A stretch of 64,000 bases of DNA from Actinomadura hallensis (lineage in GTDB: Bacteria > Actinomycetota > Actinomycetes > Streptosporangiales > Streptosporangiaceae), in NCBI RefSeq assembly GCF_006716765.1, contig NZ_VFPO01000001.1, forward strand, positions 5,022,001 to 5,086,000, in the 5' to 3' direction. How positions within the stretch are numbered: position 1 is the first letter of the stretch; every line of letters begins with the position of its first letter. The notes beneath the pieces were generated by a model. It had not been told where the DNA came from, did no database searches, and worked only from the letters and a program-made list of their open reading frames with translations. Below are positions 33,686 to 41,959 of this stretch, piece by piece. The translations under genes and the position numbers were made by a program.

Positions 33686-35986
33686 ATGAGCGGACGTCAC
33701 CGCAATGACATCCCCGATGGGATGGGCGACGGCGGGTACGACCCGTCGCGGCCTGTCTTCGGTCCGGCCAACGACGGCTCCTCCGACTGGTTCGGCGGGC
33801 GGGAGAGCGCGGGCCGGCCGCTGGGGCACCCGCAGGCGGGCCCGCCCGGCGGGCCGCCCGGTGGAGTCTCCCCCGGTGCGTCGGGGGAGACGCCCGAGTG
33901 GTTCACGCCCCGGCGGTCGGGCGAGCACGCCGGCTACGGGCGCGGCGGGTACGGCGCGTCCGGGGGCTACCCCTCCGGTGAGCCGATGTCCGGAGGCCGC
34001 CAGGACCCGCTGGGAAGCTCGCCCTCACCCCTCGCCGGAACCGGTTACAGCGAGTACGACTCCATACGCAGCTCCGACGGCGGCCCGTCGTCCGGCTACT
34101 TCGGCGGGTCGGGCGGCTCCGGTGACTCCGGCGGCTACGGCGGCGGGTCGGGCGGCTACGGCGGCGGATCGAGGGGCTCCGGCGGCTCGGGCGGCTCGGG
34201 CGGCGACTCCGGCGGTTACGAGTACGGGGGGCGCCGCGCGGGCAAGCGCAAGCGCAGCGCGACCGCGCTGATCGGGCCGATGGCTGGCGCCGTGGGCCTG
34301 GCGCTGCTGCTGGGCGTCGGCGTGTACGCGTTCGCGGAGAGCGGCGGCTGCACCGGCGACGACGCGATGCGGCTGTCGGTCGCGGCGGCGCCCGACATCG
34401 CGCCGGTCGTGCAGAAGGCCGCCGAGCGCTTCAACGACGGCTCCAACGAAGTGGACGGCAAGTGCGTCCGGGCCGACGTGAAGAAGGTCGAGCCGTCGTC
34501 GGTGTCGACGCTGCTGTCCGGGCAGGGCGTGGCGAACGCCGCGAACGAGCGCCCCGACGTGTGGATCCCCGACTCGTCCCTGTGGATCTCCCTGGCGCAG
34601 GCCAACAGCGAGGGCAAGAAGGGCAAGGAGGGCGACAACGGCGTCGTCTCCACGAAGACCTCGGTGGCGACGAGCCCGATCGTGGTGGGCCTGCCGCAGT
34701 CGCTCGCGGTGCAGCTGAAGAGGCAGGGCATCACCGCCAGCCCGTCCTGGGACAACCTGCTCAAGGCCGCCGGGGGCACGGCGGGCGGCGCGGTGACCAA
34801 GAACCAGATGATCCCGGCCGGAACGGTCCGGCTGGTCGTGCCCGACCCGATGCGCAACGCGGCGGGCATGGGCTCGCTGATGGTGACCAGCACGCTGCTG
34901 GCGAACGACCCCAACCGCGACTCGATCTTCACCGGCATCGTCCGGACCGTCCGGGAGAGCACCGTCCCCACGGTCGAGGCGCAGTTCGAGGCGTTCGGCC
35001 AGAACACCGGCGGCAAGAAGCCGATCTCGCTGTCGTCCGAGCAGGGGCTGTGGAAGTACAACCAGGGCAAGCCCCAGGAGGCGGCGGTCGCGCTGTACCC
35101 GCTCGAGGGCACGCTCTCGATGGACTACCCGTTCACCGTCACCACCACGGACGCCGCCAAGCAGAAGGGCGCCCGCCTCTTCGAGAAGGCGATGAGCACT
35201 GAGGCGACCCGTGCCGACGTCCACGAGCACGGCTTCCGGACGCCCGACGGCAAGGCGCCCAAGGGCTTCGACCAGAGCGCCGGCGTCAGCCCGGCCCGCC
35301 CGCGGCAGCTGCCGACGCCGAAGAGCGAGGACGTGGCGCGGATCATGCAGGCGTGGTCGAAGCTGTCGCTCGGCCTGCGCATGCTGACGCTGATCGACGT
35401 GTCCGGCTCGATGCTGGAGCCGGTCGGGCCGAACACCAACCGGCTCCAGGCCATCGCGCAGATCTCGCAGGGCGGCCTGAGCATGATGTCGGACGACACC
35501 GAGCTCGGCCAGTGGCTGTTCTCGACCAACATGGACGGCGACCTGCCGTACAAGGAGGCGGTGCCGATCGGCCCGCTCGGCGAGCGGATCGGGTCCACCA
35601 CCCGGCGCGGCCTCGTCCTGTCGTCGCTCAACAAGATGGAGCCGAAGCCGACCGGCGACACCGGCCTGTACCGGACGATGCTGGCCGCGTACAAGATGAT
35701 GAACGACACGTACAAGCCGGAGTTCGGCAACTCGATCCTGCTGCTGACGGACGGGCGCAACGACGACGAGGGCGGGCCGACGCTGCGCAAGACCCTGGAG
35801 CAGCTGCGCGCCATGCAGGACCCGAACAAGCCGATCCAGGTCAACATGATCGGGTTCGGCCGGGGCGTGGACGTCGACGAGCTGAAGCAGATCGCGGCCG
35901 CGACCAACGGCACCGTCCAGGTCGCGCAGACCCCGGACGAGATCAAGAGGATCTTCCTCAAGGCGCTGTCCCGCCGCATCCAGTGA
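33686..35986 (+). CDS. Membrane protein with solute-binding-like and VWA domains, 766 aa
   Basis: A long cytoplasmic Gly/Ser/Pro-rich N-terminus (~185 residues with GGSGG and GGY repeats) precedes a membrane helix (ALIGPMAGAVGLALLLGVGVYAFA). Outside, residues ~230-530 look like a type 2 periplasmic solute-binding fold (LSVAAAPDIAPVVQKAAERFN, RPDVWIPDSSLW). Residues ~565-766 form a von Willebrand A domain with MIDAS (LIDVSGSM near 570; LLTDGRNDDEGG). Such extracellular VWA proteins bind metal-dependent ligands, perhaps envelope assembly or substrate uptake. ATG 33686 has GAGGG upstream; GTG 33668 is an alternative. Confidence 0.85.
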   Translation: MSGRHRNDIPDGMGDGGYDPSRPVFGPANDGSSDWFGGRESAGRPLGHPQAGPPGGPPGGVSPGASGETPEWFTPRRSGEHAGYGRGGYGASGGYPSGEPMSGGRQDPLGSSPSPLAGTGYSEYDSIRSSDGGPSSGYFGGSGGSGDSGGYGGGSGGYGGGSRGSGGSGGSGGDSGGYEYGGRRAGKRKRSATALIGPMAGAVGLALLLGVGVYAFAESGGCTGDDAMRLSVAAAPDIAPVVQKAAERFNDGSNEVDGKCVRADVKKVEPSSVSTLLSGQGVANAANERPDVWIPDSSLWISLAQANSEGKKGKEGDNGVVSTKTSVATSPIVVGLPQSLAVQLKRQGITASPSWDNLLKAAGGTAGGAVTKNQMIPAGTVRLVVPDPMRNAAGMGSLMVTSTLLANDPNRDSIFTGIVRTVRESTVPTVEAQFEAFGQNTGGKKPISLSSEQGLWKYNQGKPQEAAVALYPLEGTLSMDYPFTVTTTDAAKQKGARLFEKAMSTEATRADVHEHGFRTPDGKAPKGFDQSAGVSPARPRQLPTPKSEDVARIMQAWSKLSLGLRMLTLIDVSGSMLEPVGPNTNRLQAIAQISQGGLSMMSDDTELGQWLFSTNMDGDLPYKEAVPIGPLGERIGSTTRRGLVLSSLNKMEPKPTGDTGLYRTMLAAYKMMNDTYKPEFGNSILLLTDGRNDDEGGPTLRKTLEQLRAMQDPNKPIQVNMIGFGRGVDVDELKQIAAATNGTVQVAQTPDEIKRIFLKALSRRIQ

Positions 35987-36020
35987 CCGGTCCCCGCCCC
36001 CGCGGCGGCCGGAGGCCCCG

Positions 36021-36068
36021 CTGACGCAGCCGGATGATCAGCACTACGTGATCATCCGGCTGCGTCAG
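36021..36068 (+). terminator. Very strong hairpin after VWA gene
   Basis: Perfect 20-bp inverted repeat (CTGACGCAGCCGGATGATCA / complement) with an 8-nt loop, 34 bp after the stop codon. No U-tract follows. Length and perfection exceed most terminators here. Confidence 0.75.
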
Positions 36069-36380
36069 GTAGTTCTTGATAATTCCTCCCGATAGGTGTC
36101 AACCAGAGGCCGGGGGCGGCCGTCCAATCATGTGGAGGCCCGACGGGGAGCGGGGCCGTCGGGCCTCCGATCCGCTTCCCCCCGGCCCGTGACGGGGAGG
36201 CGAGTCGACCTCAGCCGGACGGGCGACCGGGGCGAGCGGCCCGGCGCGTACCGGCCGGGAAGGCGCTCCGGCCCGCCGGAGGCGGGAGAGCGCGTTCGCT
36301 CCCCATCGTTCCCTTCATTCCGTCCCCGATGACGCGGACGACGATCCTGAGATCCCGAACTCAGCCCGCGGGAGGACCCT
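36069..36380. other. Intergenic stretch before the first sigma-like gene
   Basis: 312 bp with no convincing gene. TTCTTGATAATTCC (36073-36086) is AT-rich for this genome and might contain a promoter; the rest is GC-rich without clear inverted repeats. Confidence 0.4.
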
Positions 36381-37886
36381 GTGTCCGGTTGGCCCAGTTT
36401 CGACCGTGCCGACGACGAGCGTCTGGCGCGGTCCCTGGCCGCAGGCGACCCGAGCGCACTCATCCAGGTGATGGATCGCTACGCGGCACGCCTGTACGAC
36501 TACTGCCACGCGCTTCTGCGCGACCAGGAGCAGGCGGCCGGCGCGCTCCACGACGCGCTCATCGCCGCGTACGCGCACGTGTCCGGACTGCGCGAGCCGG
36601 ACCGTTTCCGCGGCTGGCTGTACGCGCTCGTCCGCAACGAGTGCATGCGCAGGCTCCGCGACCCGAACCGTCCCGCCGAGCGGCGGGAGGCCCCCGAGGT
36701 CGAGGACGGCTTCCTGGACGGCGCGGAGCTGGCCCAGCGGATGGAGGCGCGCCAGCTCGTCCACAGCGGCCTGGCGGCGCTGCGCGGGCGGGAGCGGGAG
36801 GCCCTGGACCTCATGCTCCGCCACGGCCTGGACGCCGCGGAGGTCGGCGGCGTCCTCGGCATGGACGCGCGCGAGGCCACCGACGTCACCGGCAGGGCCC
36901 GTGCCCGCCTGGACGACGCGCTGGCGGCGGCCTCCAGCGTCCGGCACGGCGGGGACTGCCCGGACGCGGCGGCGATCGCGCGGCGGGGCGGCTGGCCGCT
37001 GCCGCCCCCGGTGATCCGCGAGCTCGTCGATCACGCGGAGTTCTGCCCGGTGTGCGCGTCCCGGCGGGACGGGACGGCGTCCGCGGCGCGGCTCCTGCAG
37101 GTGATGCCGGTCGCGATGATGCCGACCGACCTGCGCGGCCACGTCATGGCCACCGCCACCGACCCCACCCTCGCCGCCGACCTGGAGGACATCGCCTACC
37201 GGGCCGAGCCGTTCGACACCTGGGGCTGGCCCGTCGACGACGAGCGCGAGCCCGCACGGGCCTCCCGCACCGGGAGGAACGTCCCGCGCGCGCTCTGGCC
37301 GGCGCTCGCCGCCGCGGCCGCCGTCGTGATGATCGTGTCGGTGGCGTTCTTCATCATGCCGGGCTCCTCCGGGGAACGGTCGGACGCGCAGGGCTCGCCG
37401 GACCCGGCGACGTCCGCGCCGGAATCGGCCGAGCCGGCCGAGACCGAGGAGCCGTCGGAGACGCCGACCCCCTCGGAGACCCCGACCCCGACGGCCACCC
37501 CGACCCCGACCACCACGACGCCGTCTCCGACGCGCACGCAGCGGCCCCCGCGGTCGGAGAGGCCGCGGCCGGCCACCCCCACGCGTCCGCGGGCCGGGAC
37601 GCTGGCGGTGAGCGGCTGCACGATCACCGGCCCGGGCCCGGGCCAGTGCGGCGTCACGCTGCGGGCCGTGGGCGGAACGGTCACCTGGGCCGTGGCGCGC
37701 GCGACCGGCGGTCTCAGCGCGGGCGGGAGCGGCACCCTCGCCGCCGGCCGGACCACCGTGGTCCCCGTGAGCGGGAACTGCGTCCCGCCGGGCGGCGGCG
37801 GCTCGGTCGTGTTCACGACCGGCCAGAGCGCCCCGGTCACCCTCTCCTGCCCTCCCGAGCCCCCGGACGAGAGCCCCGACAACTGA
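36381..37886 (+). CDS. Sigma-70-like protein fused to zinc-finger motif, membrane helix and extracellular domain (copy 1), 501 aa
   Basis: Residues ~20-95 match ECF sigma region 2 (LIQVMDRYAARLYDYCHALL, then DRFRGWLYALVRNECMRR) and ~125-185 region 4 (LAALRGREREALDLMLRHGLDAAEVGGVLGM). At ~217 there is HAEFCPVC, an H-x3-C-x2-C element like anti-sigma zf-HC2 domains. A membrane helix (LWPALAAAAAVVMIVSVAFFIM) lies at ~301-323, then a Thr/Pro-rich stalk and a ~95-residue extracellular domain with paired cysteines (SGCTITGPGPGQCGV). GTG 36381 follows GGGAGGA. A sigma factor tethered to the membrane and fused to its own anti-sigma module is unusual; it may be released by proteolysis or act as a signal transducer. 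Confidence 0.82.
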   Translation: MSGWPSFDRADDERLARSLAAGDPSALIQVMDRYAARLYDYCHALLRDQEQAAGALHDALIAAYAHVSGLREPDRFRGWLYALVRNECMRRLRDPNRPAERREAPEVEDGFLDGAELAQRMEARQLVHSGLAALRGREREALDLMLRHGLDAAEVGGVLGMDAREATDVTGRARARLDDALAAASSVRHGGDCPDAAAIARRGGWPLPPPVIRELVDHAEFCPVCASRRDGTASAARLLQVMPVAMMPTDLRGHVMATATDPTLAADLEDIAYRAEPFDTWGWPVDDEREPARASRTGRNVPRALWPALAAAAAVVMIVSVAFFIMPGSSGERSDAQGSPDPATSAPESAEPAETEEPSETPTPSETPTPTATPTPTTTTPSPTRTQRPPRSERPRPATPTRPRAGTLAVSGCTITGPGPGQCGVTLRAVGGTVTWAVARATGGLSAGGSGTLAAGRTTVVPVSGNCVPPGGGGSVVFTTGQSAPVTLSCPPEPPDESPDN

Positions 37887-37887
37887 C

Positions 37888-37915
37888 GGCAAACGTGATA
37901 AATATCACGTTTGCC
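37888..37915. terminator. Hairpin after sigma-like copy 1
   Basis: 13-bp perfect stem (GGCAAACGTGATA and complement) with a 2-nt centre, starting just after the stop codon; unusually AT-rich for the region, so an operator for the next gene cannot be excluded. Confidence 0.6.
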
Positions 37916-38103
37916 CCCCATAGTCGGGTCGACTAGGCGAAAAGGCGACGGGATGGAGCGGTCCCGTCACGCGAATCACGGCGGTCGGGCGACATCCCGG
38001 TGTCTTGGTGGCAAGATCAGGCACCCAAGAGCGCGCCGGCGGGACGCCGGAGCTCGCCCGGGGGCACGATCGACAACACCGAATCTCGACTGGGAGGGGT
38101 CCC

Positions 38104-39585
38104 GTGGCCGGTGTGCCAGGGCCCGCGCAGCACGACGGCACCAGGCTGGCGGACGCGCTGCGGGCCGGCGACGTCATCGCGCTGACCGAGGTCTACGACG
38201 CCTACGCGCCGCGCCTCTACGACTACTGCCACGGCCTGCTCCGCGACCGCGTCGAGGCCGCCGGGGCGCTGCGCAACGTCATCATCGCCGCCCGGGAGCA
38301 CATCGACCGGCTGACCGAGCCCGAACGCCTGCGCGGCTGGCTGTACGCGATCGCCCGCAAGGAGTGCATGCGCCGCCGCGACAGCCCCAACCGGCACACC
38401 GGGCAGGAGGCCCCGGAGGCCGACGACCGGCTCGACGGGGAGCGGCTCGCCCGGCGCGAGGAGCGCCGGATGCTCGCCCACAGCGCGCTCGCCGCGCTCA
38501 ACGGCCGCCAGCGCGAGGCGATCGACCTGCTGGTGCGGCACGACCTGGACGAGGTCGACATGGCCGGCGTCTTCGGCATGCCGCTGGAGGAGACGTTCGC
38601 GCTCGTGGAGAAGGCCGGCGAGGACCTCGCCGCCGCCCTGCACGCGGTGCTCGTCGCGCAGAACCACCGGGAGGACTGCGACGCCGTCGCGTCGCTGGCC
38701 GGGTCGTGGCCGCTGCCCCCGCAGGCCGCGGCGTCGCTCGTCCGGCACGTTCCGGGCTGCCCGGTGTGCCGGGAGCTGCGGACGCCGCAGGTGCCGCCCG
38801 CCGGGCTGCTGTCGGTGCTGCCGGTCGCGGCCCTGCCCGCCGAGCTGCGGCTGGACGTGCTGACCGCCGCCACCGACGAGGACCGCGCCGGCAACCGCCG
38901 CGCCATCGCCGCCTGGACCGGGCCGTTCGACGAGTACGGCTGGCCGCTCCCCTACGAGCCCGCGCCCGCGCGGGCCCGCGAACGCCCGCCCCGGCGCCGC
39001 GGTCCCCTCATCGGCGCCCTGGCCCTGGCGGCGGGGGTCGTGATGCTGGCGGCCGGCGCCATGGTCTGGCTCGGCAGCGGCGGCGGCGAGCGCACCGACG
39101 CCGCCGCGACCGTCCCGGCCGCGCCCGCCGACAGCGGCGAGCCGACCGGGTCGGCCGAGCCGGAGCCGACGCCGCCCGACCCGTCCCCCACGGTCACGTC
39201 GCCGTCCCCGAGCCCGTCGGCGACGCCGTCGCCGACGCCGTCGCCGACCAAGACGTCGAAGACGCCGAGCACGCGGCCCCCGCTGCAGCCGCCGCCGAGC
39301 AGCGACGCGCCGCGGACTCCGAGGCGCGGAAGCCTGGCGGTGGAGGGGTGCCGGATGCGCGGCCGCGAGTCGTCGTGCAACGTCCGCATCACCGCCCAGG
39401 GCGGGCCGGTGAACTGGCGGGTCACCGGGACGTCCGGCGGCGTGAGCGCCAACGGCGCGGGACGCCTGGGGCCGGGCGAGTCCGCGGAGGTGACCGTGCA
39501 CCGCACGAACGTCTTCTGCCTGGGCGACCGGAACGGCTCGGTCTCGTTCTCCCCCGGCGGCACGGCCAGCGTCTCGTACTGCTGA
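38104..39585 (+). CDS. Sigma-70-like protein fused to zinc-finger motif, membrane helix and extracellular domain (copy 2), 493 aa
   Basis: Paralogue of the preceding gene with the same order: region 2 (LTEVYDAYAPRLYDYCHGLLRD, RLRGWLYAIARKECMRRR), region 4 (LAALNGRQREAIDLLVRHDLDEVDMAGVFGM), HVPGCPVC at ~213, membrane helix (LIGALALAAGVVMLAAGAMVW) at ~299-322, a Pro/Ser/Thr stalk and a C-terminal domain with cysteines (EGCRMRGRESSCNV, terminal VSYC). GTG 38104 has GGGAGGGG upstream. Region 4 is more degenerate than in copy 1. The two are tandem, 217 bp apart, and clearly duplicated long ago. Confidence 0.82.
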   Translation: MAGVPGPAQHDGTRLADALRAGDVIALTEVYDAYAPRLYDYCHGLLRDRVEAAGALRNVIIAAREHIDRLTEPERLRGWLYAIARKECMRRRDSPNRHTGQEAPEADDRLDGERLARREERRMLAHSALAALNGRQREAIDLLVRHDLDEVDMAGVFGMPLEETFALVEKAGEDLAAALHAVLVAQNHREDCDAVASLAGSWPLPPQAAASLVRHVPGCPVCRELRTPQVPPAGLLSVLPVAALPAELRLDVLTAATDEDRAGNRRAIAAWTGPFDEYGWPLPYEPAPARARERPPRRRGPLIGALALAAGVVMLAAGAMVWLGSGGGERTDAAATVPAAPADSGEPTGSAEPEPTPPDPSPTVTSPSPSPSATPSPTPSPTKTSKTPSTRPPLQPPPSSDAPRTPRRGSLAVEGCRMRGRESSCNVRITAQGGPVNWRVTGTSGGVSANGAGRLGPGESAEVTVHRTNVFCLGDRNGSVSFSPGGTASVSYC

Positions 39586-39613
39586 GGCGCGCGCCCGGAC
39601 GACGCCCCGCGGC

Positions 39614-39639
39614 GGCCGGCCCCGAGGTGAGGGCCGGCC
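39614..39639. terminator. Terminator between sigma-like copy 2 and phosphotransferase
   Basis: 9-bp GC stem (GGCCGGCCC / GGGCCGGCC) with an 8-nt loop between convergent genes. Confidence 0.6.
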
Positions 39640-39666
39640 TGTGGCGACGCCTTCAGCCGGGCCCGG

Positions 39667-40758
39667 TCAGATGGTGCCGGTGTCCAGCGTCCTGTGGGCG
39701 CGCTCCAGCAGGATGGGGACGCCCTCACCGATCTTGTCGAAGCCCTCGCCCACGGTCGCCTTCTGCAGGTAGCGCGCGTGGATGCCCTCCAGGATGACGG
39801 CAAGCTTGAAGCAGGCGAACGCGACGTAGAAGTCGAGGTCGGCGAGGTCGAACCCGCTCAGGGCCGCGTACCGTTCGGTGAACTCGCGCCTGGTGTAGAA
39901 GCCCGGCGCCGAGGTGATCGTCGCCCCCACGGGCAGCTGGTCGCCGTCGGCGGCCTCCGCCCAGTAGACGAGCGTCAGCCCGAGGTCGGACAGCGGGTCG
40001 CCGAGCGTGGACATCTCCCAGTCGACGACCGCGGCGATCTCGGGACGCGGCTCGACCCTGGCGAGCGCGTTGTCGAGCCGGAAGTCGCCGTGGACGAGGC
40101 GCGCCGGGGCGTCGGCGGGCATCCGCCCGGCGAGCCGCTCCACGAGCCGGTCGTACTCCGGCAGGTCACGGGTGACGCCGGTGGCGCGGATCGCCTCCTG
40201 GGAGCCGTCCCACTGCTTGCGCCACCGCCTGAGCTGGCGCTCCATGTAGCCGCTGGGGCGGCCGAAGTCCTCCAGCCCGGCGGCCTTCAGGTCGACGGTG
40301 TGGATGGCGGCGAGCGCCTCCGCCAGCGCCTCGCTGAGCCCCCGCGCCTGCTCGGGCGTGATGTCCGCCGCGTCCTCGCGGGTGCGCAGGACGCGCCCCT
40401 CGACGAAGTCCATGAGGTAGAAGCGGGCGCCGATGACGTCCTCGTCGTCGCAGAACGCCAGGGTCCTCGGCACCGGCACCGACGTCCGGTCGCCGAGCGC
40501 GGTCAGCACCCTGTACTCGCGTCCCATGTCGTGGGCCGTCGGCAGAACGTGCCCGAGGGGCGGCCTGCGCAGCACCACGCGCCTGCCGCCGTCCAGGGTG
40601 ATCCCGTAGGTGAGGTTCGAGCGCCCCCCGGCGATCAGGTCGATCGCCGTGATGCGCCCCGATCCGGGCAGTCCGGGCAGCTCGCGGGCCAGCCACTCCG
40701 CCAGCCGGGGGACGTCGATGCCGGGGACCCCGGACGGAAGCTCTGCGTCAACGGTCAT
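39667..40758 (-). CDS. Phosphotransferase family protein (APH/ACAD10-like), 363 aa
   Basis: Aminoglycoside-phosphotransferase-fold kinase: IAGGRSNLTYGI as nucleotide loop, RVVLRRPP with the ATP lysine/arginine region, LVHGDFRLDNALA as catalytic loop and AVVDWEMSTLGDPLSDLG as metal-binding Asp. The GHVLPTAHDMGREYRVL block is typical of the ACAD10/11-linked group that phosphorylates hydroxyacyl-CoA or related substrates, not antibiotics. ATG 40758 is the natural start. Confidence 0.88.
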   Translation of the reverse strand: MTVDAELPSGVPGIDVPRLAEWLARELPGLPGSGRITAIDLIAGGRSNLTYGITLDGGRRVVLRRPPLGHVLPTAHDMGREYRVLTALGDRTSVPVPRTLAFCDDEDVIGARFYLMDFVEGRVLRTREDAADITPEQARGLSEALAEALAAIHTVDLKAAGLEDFGRPSGYMERQLRRWRKQWDGSQEAIRATGVTRDLPEYDRLVERLAGRMPADAPARLVHGDFRLDNALARVEPRPEIAAVVDWEMSTLGDPLSDLGLTLVYWAEAADGDQLPVGATITSAPGFYTRREFTERYAALSGFDLADLDFYVAFACFKLAVILEGIHARYLQKATVGEGFDKIGEGVPILLERAHRTLDTGTI

Positions 40759-41157
40759 GACGCCCTATTAGAACGCGACTCGGTCCCGCGTGTGAACCCC
40801 ACCCGGGTACCCGCCGCCGGCGGCCGGAACCTCCCGGCCACTTCCGGCCGCCGTTCAGGCGGAACTCATCCGGCTTCCAGCCGTGTGCTGACGTGCGGTG
40901 ACGTGCCGGCGTCCCATATGGGACGGCCCACAAGGTGAGATTTTCAGAGGAAAACGGGAAGGCTAGGTGGAATCGGCGGAGCCCCGGGGTACGCATCTGC
41001 ACCGACAGCCGAGCAGTGTGGTCTCAACCCCGCGCGGAGGTCGAAAGCCGTCATTTCCCGGCCCATGACGGCAGGCTGGACTTTCCAGGTCCCGCTGGGC
41101 TATGAGAGTAGGACTAGACCATTCGGGACTAGACCGCCCGATTGGGGGGGACACACC
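40759..41157. promoter_or_regulatory. 399-bp divergent intergenic region / leader of amidase-like gene
   Basis: No gene. Contains an exact 10-bp direct repeat GGACTAGACC at 41111-41120 and 41126-41135, directly before the GGGGGGG ribosome site of the next gene. The stretch ~40935-41090 (GAGATTTTCAGAGGAAAACGG onward) could be a structured RNA leader, as cell-wall hydrolase genes in actinomycetes often have; I cannot assign a riboswitch class. Confidence 0.35.
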
Positions 41158-41886
41158 GTGGCAGACGCATGGCTGCCGGGAGCCGGCCGCATGCCGGCGC
41201 GACACGACGGCGGAGCTCTGCGAGGAGGTGCTCCCCGGGTCGTCTGGTGCACCGGTGACCACGACCCGCGGACCGTCTCCGCCCGTTCGGTGGCCGCCGA
41301 CCTCATCAAGGAGGACCGGGCGCCTCACCTGGTCTGGCACCCCGGCACCGGCGAGGTCGTCCAGCTCCTGCCGGTCACCCGCGCCGCCCGCCTGCTCGGC
41401 GGGCGCGTCGGCCGCGAGGGGCGCGTCTGCGTGCAGATCCTGGTGATCGGGCAGGCCCGGGCGCCGTTCACCGGGGCGCTGCTCGACGGGCTCGACGCGA
41501 TCGTCCAGTGGCTGGACTCGTGGGGCGTCGCGCGCCGCTGGCCCGCCGGGCCGCCGCTGCCGTCGCCGCAGTCGTACCACGCCCGCCGCAGCCGCAAGGA
41601 CTGGGCGCGCGGAGGGCACTACGGCGCCTCCCAGGTCCCGGTCGTCGACCGTCCCGACCCGGGCGCCATCGACGTCCGCCGCATCACCGGGCCCGACACC
41701 CCCGTCGCCCCCATCCCGAAGCCCCGCGCCCCCCTCGCCGACGACGCCCCGTCCCGCCTTCTGCCGCGGCCGCCGCGCTCGCCCGACCCGGTACGCCCGC
41801 CGCAGGGCGAGCCTCCCTCCCCGGGGCGCCCCCTCCACCCGGCCCACGAGCCCGTCCCGGTCGGCCAGACCGCCATGTCCAACTGA
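41158..41886 (+). CDS. PGRP/amidase_2-like protein with Pro-rich tail, 242 aa
   Basis: VVWCTGDHDPRTVSARSVAADLIKEDRAPHLVWHPGTGEVVQLLP resembles the core of amidase_2/PGRP domains (WHP and strand order), and RGGHYGASQVPVVDRPDPGAIDV matches the H...GHSQVP...DPGAID end of such domains. The zinc histidines are only partly evident, so activity is doubtful. The C-terminal ~60 residues are Pro/Arg-rich. No signal peptide. GTG 41158 follows a run of G residues. Possibly a phage-endolysin-derived regulatory protein. Confidence 0.6.
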   Translation: MADAWLPGAGRMPARHDGGALRGGAPRVVWCTGDHDPRTVSARSVAADLIKEDRAPHLVWHPGTGEVVQLLPVTRAARLLGGRVGREGRVCVQILVIGQARAPFTGALLDGLDAIVQWLDSWGVARRWPAGPPLPSPQSYHARRSRKDWARGGHYGASQVPVVDRPDPGAIDVRRITGPDTPVAPIPKPRAPLADDAPSRLLPRPPRSPDPVRPPQGEPPSPGRPLHPAHEPVPVGQTAMSN

Positions 41887-41959
41887 CCGCCACGGCGTCC
41901 GGCCGACCCGCCGTCACGTCCGGCCGACCGCTGCGGCGTCCGGCCGACCCGCCGCGCCC

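Noticed and set aside
33760..34240. Gly/Ser repeats in the VWA protein taken as possible CRISPR or satellite DNA
   Set aside because: Repeats are short, in frame, degenerate and explained by the low-complexity cytoplasmic tail.
39667..40758. Aminoglycoside resistance gene
   Set aside because: The GHVLPTAHDMGREYRVL block places it with ACAD10/11-like phosphotransferases, not with antibiotic kinases.
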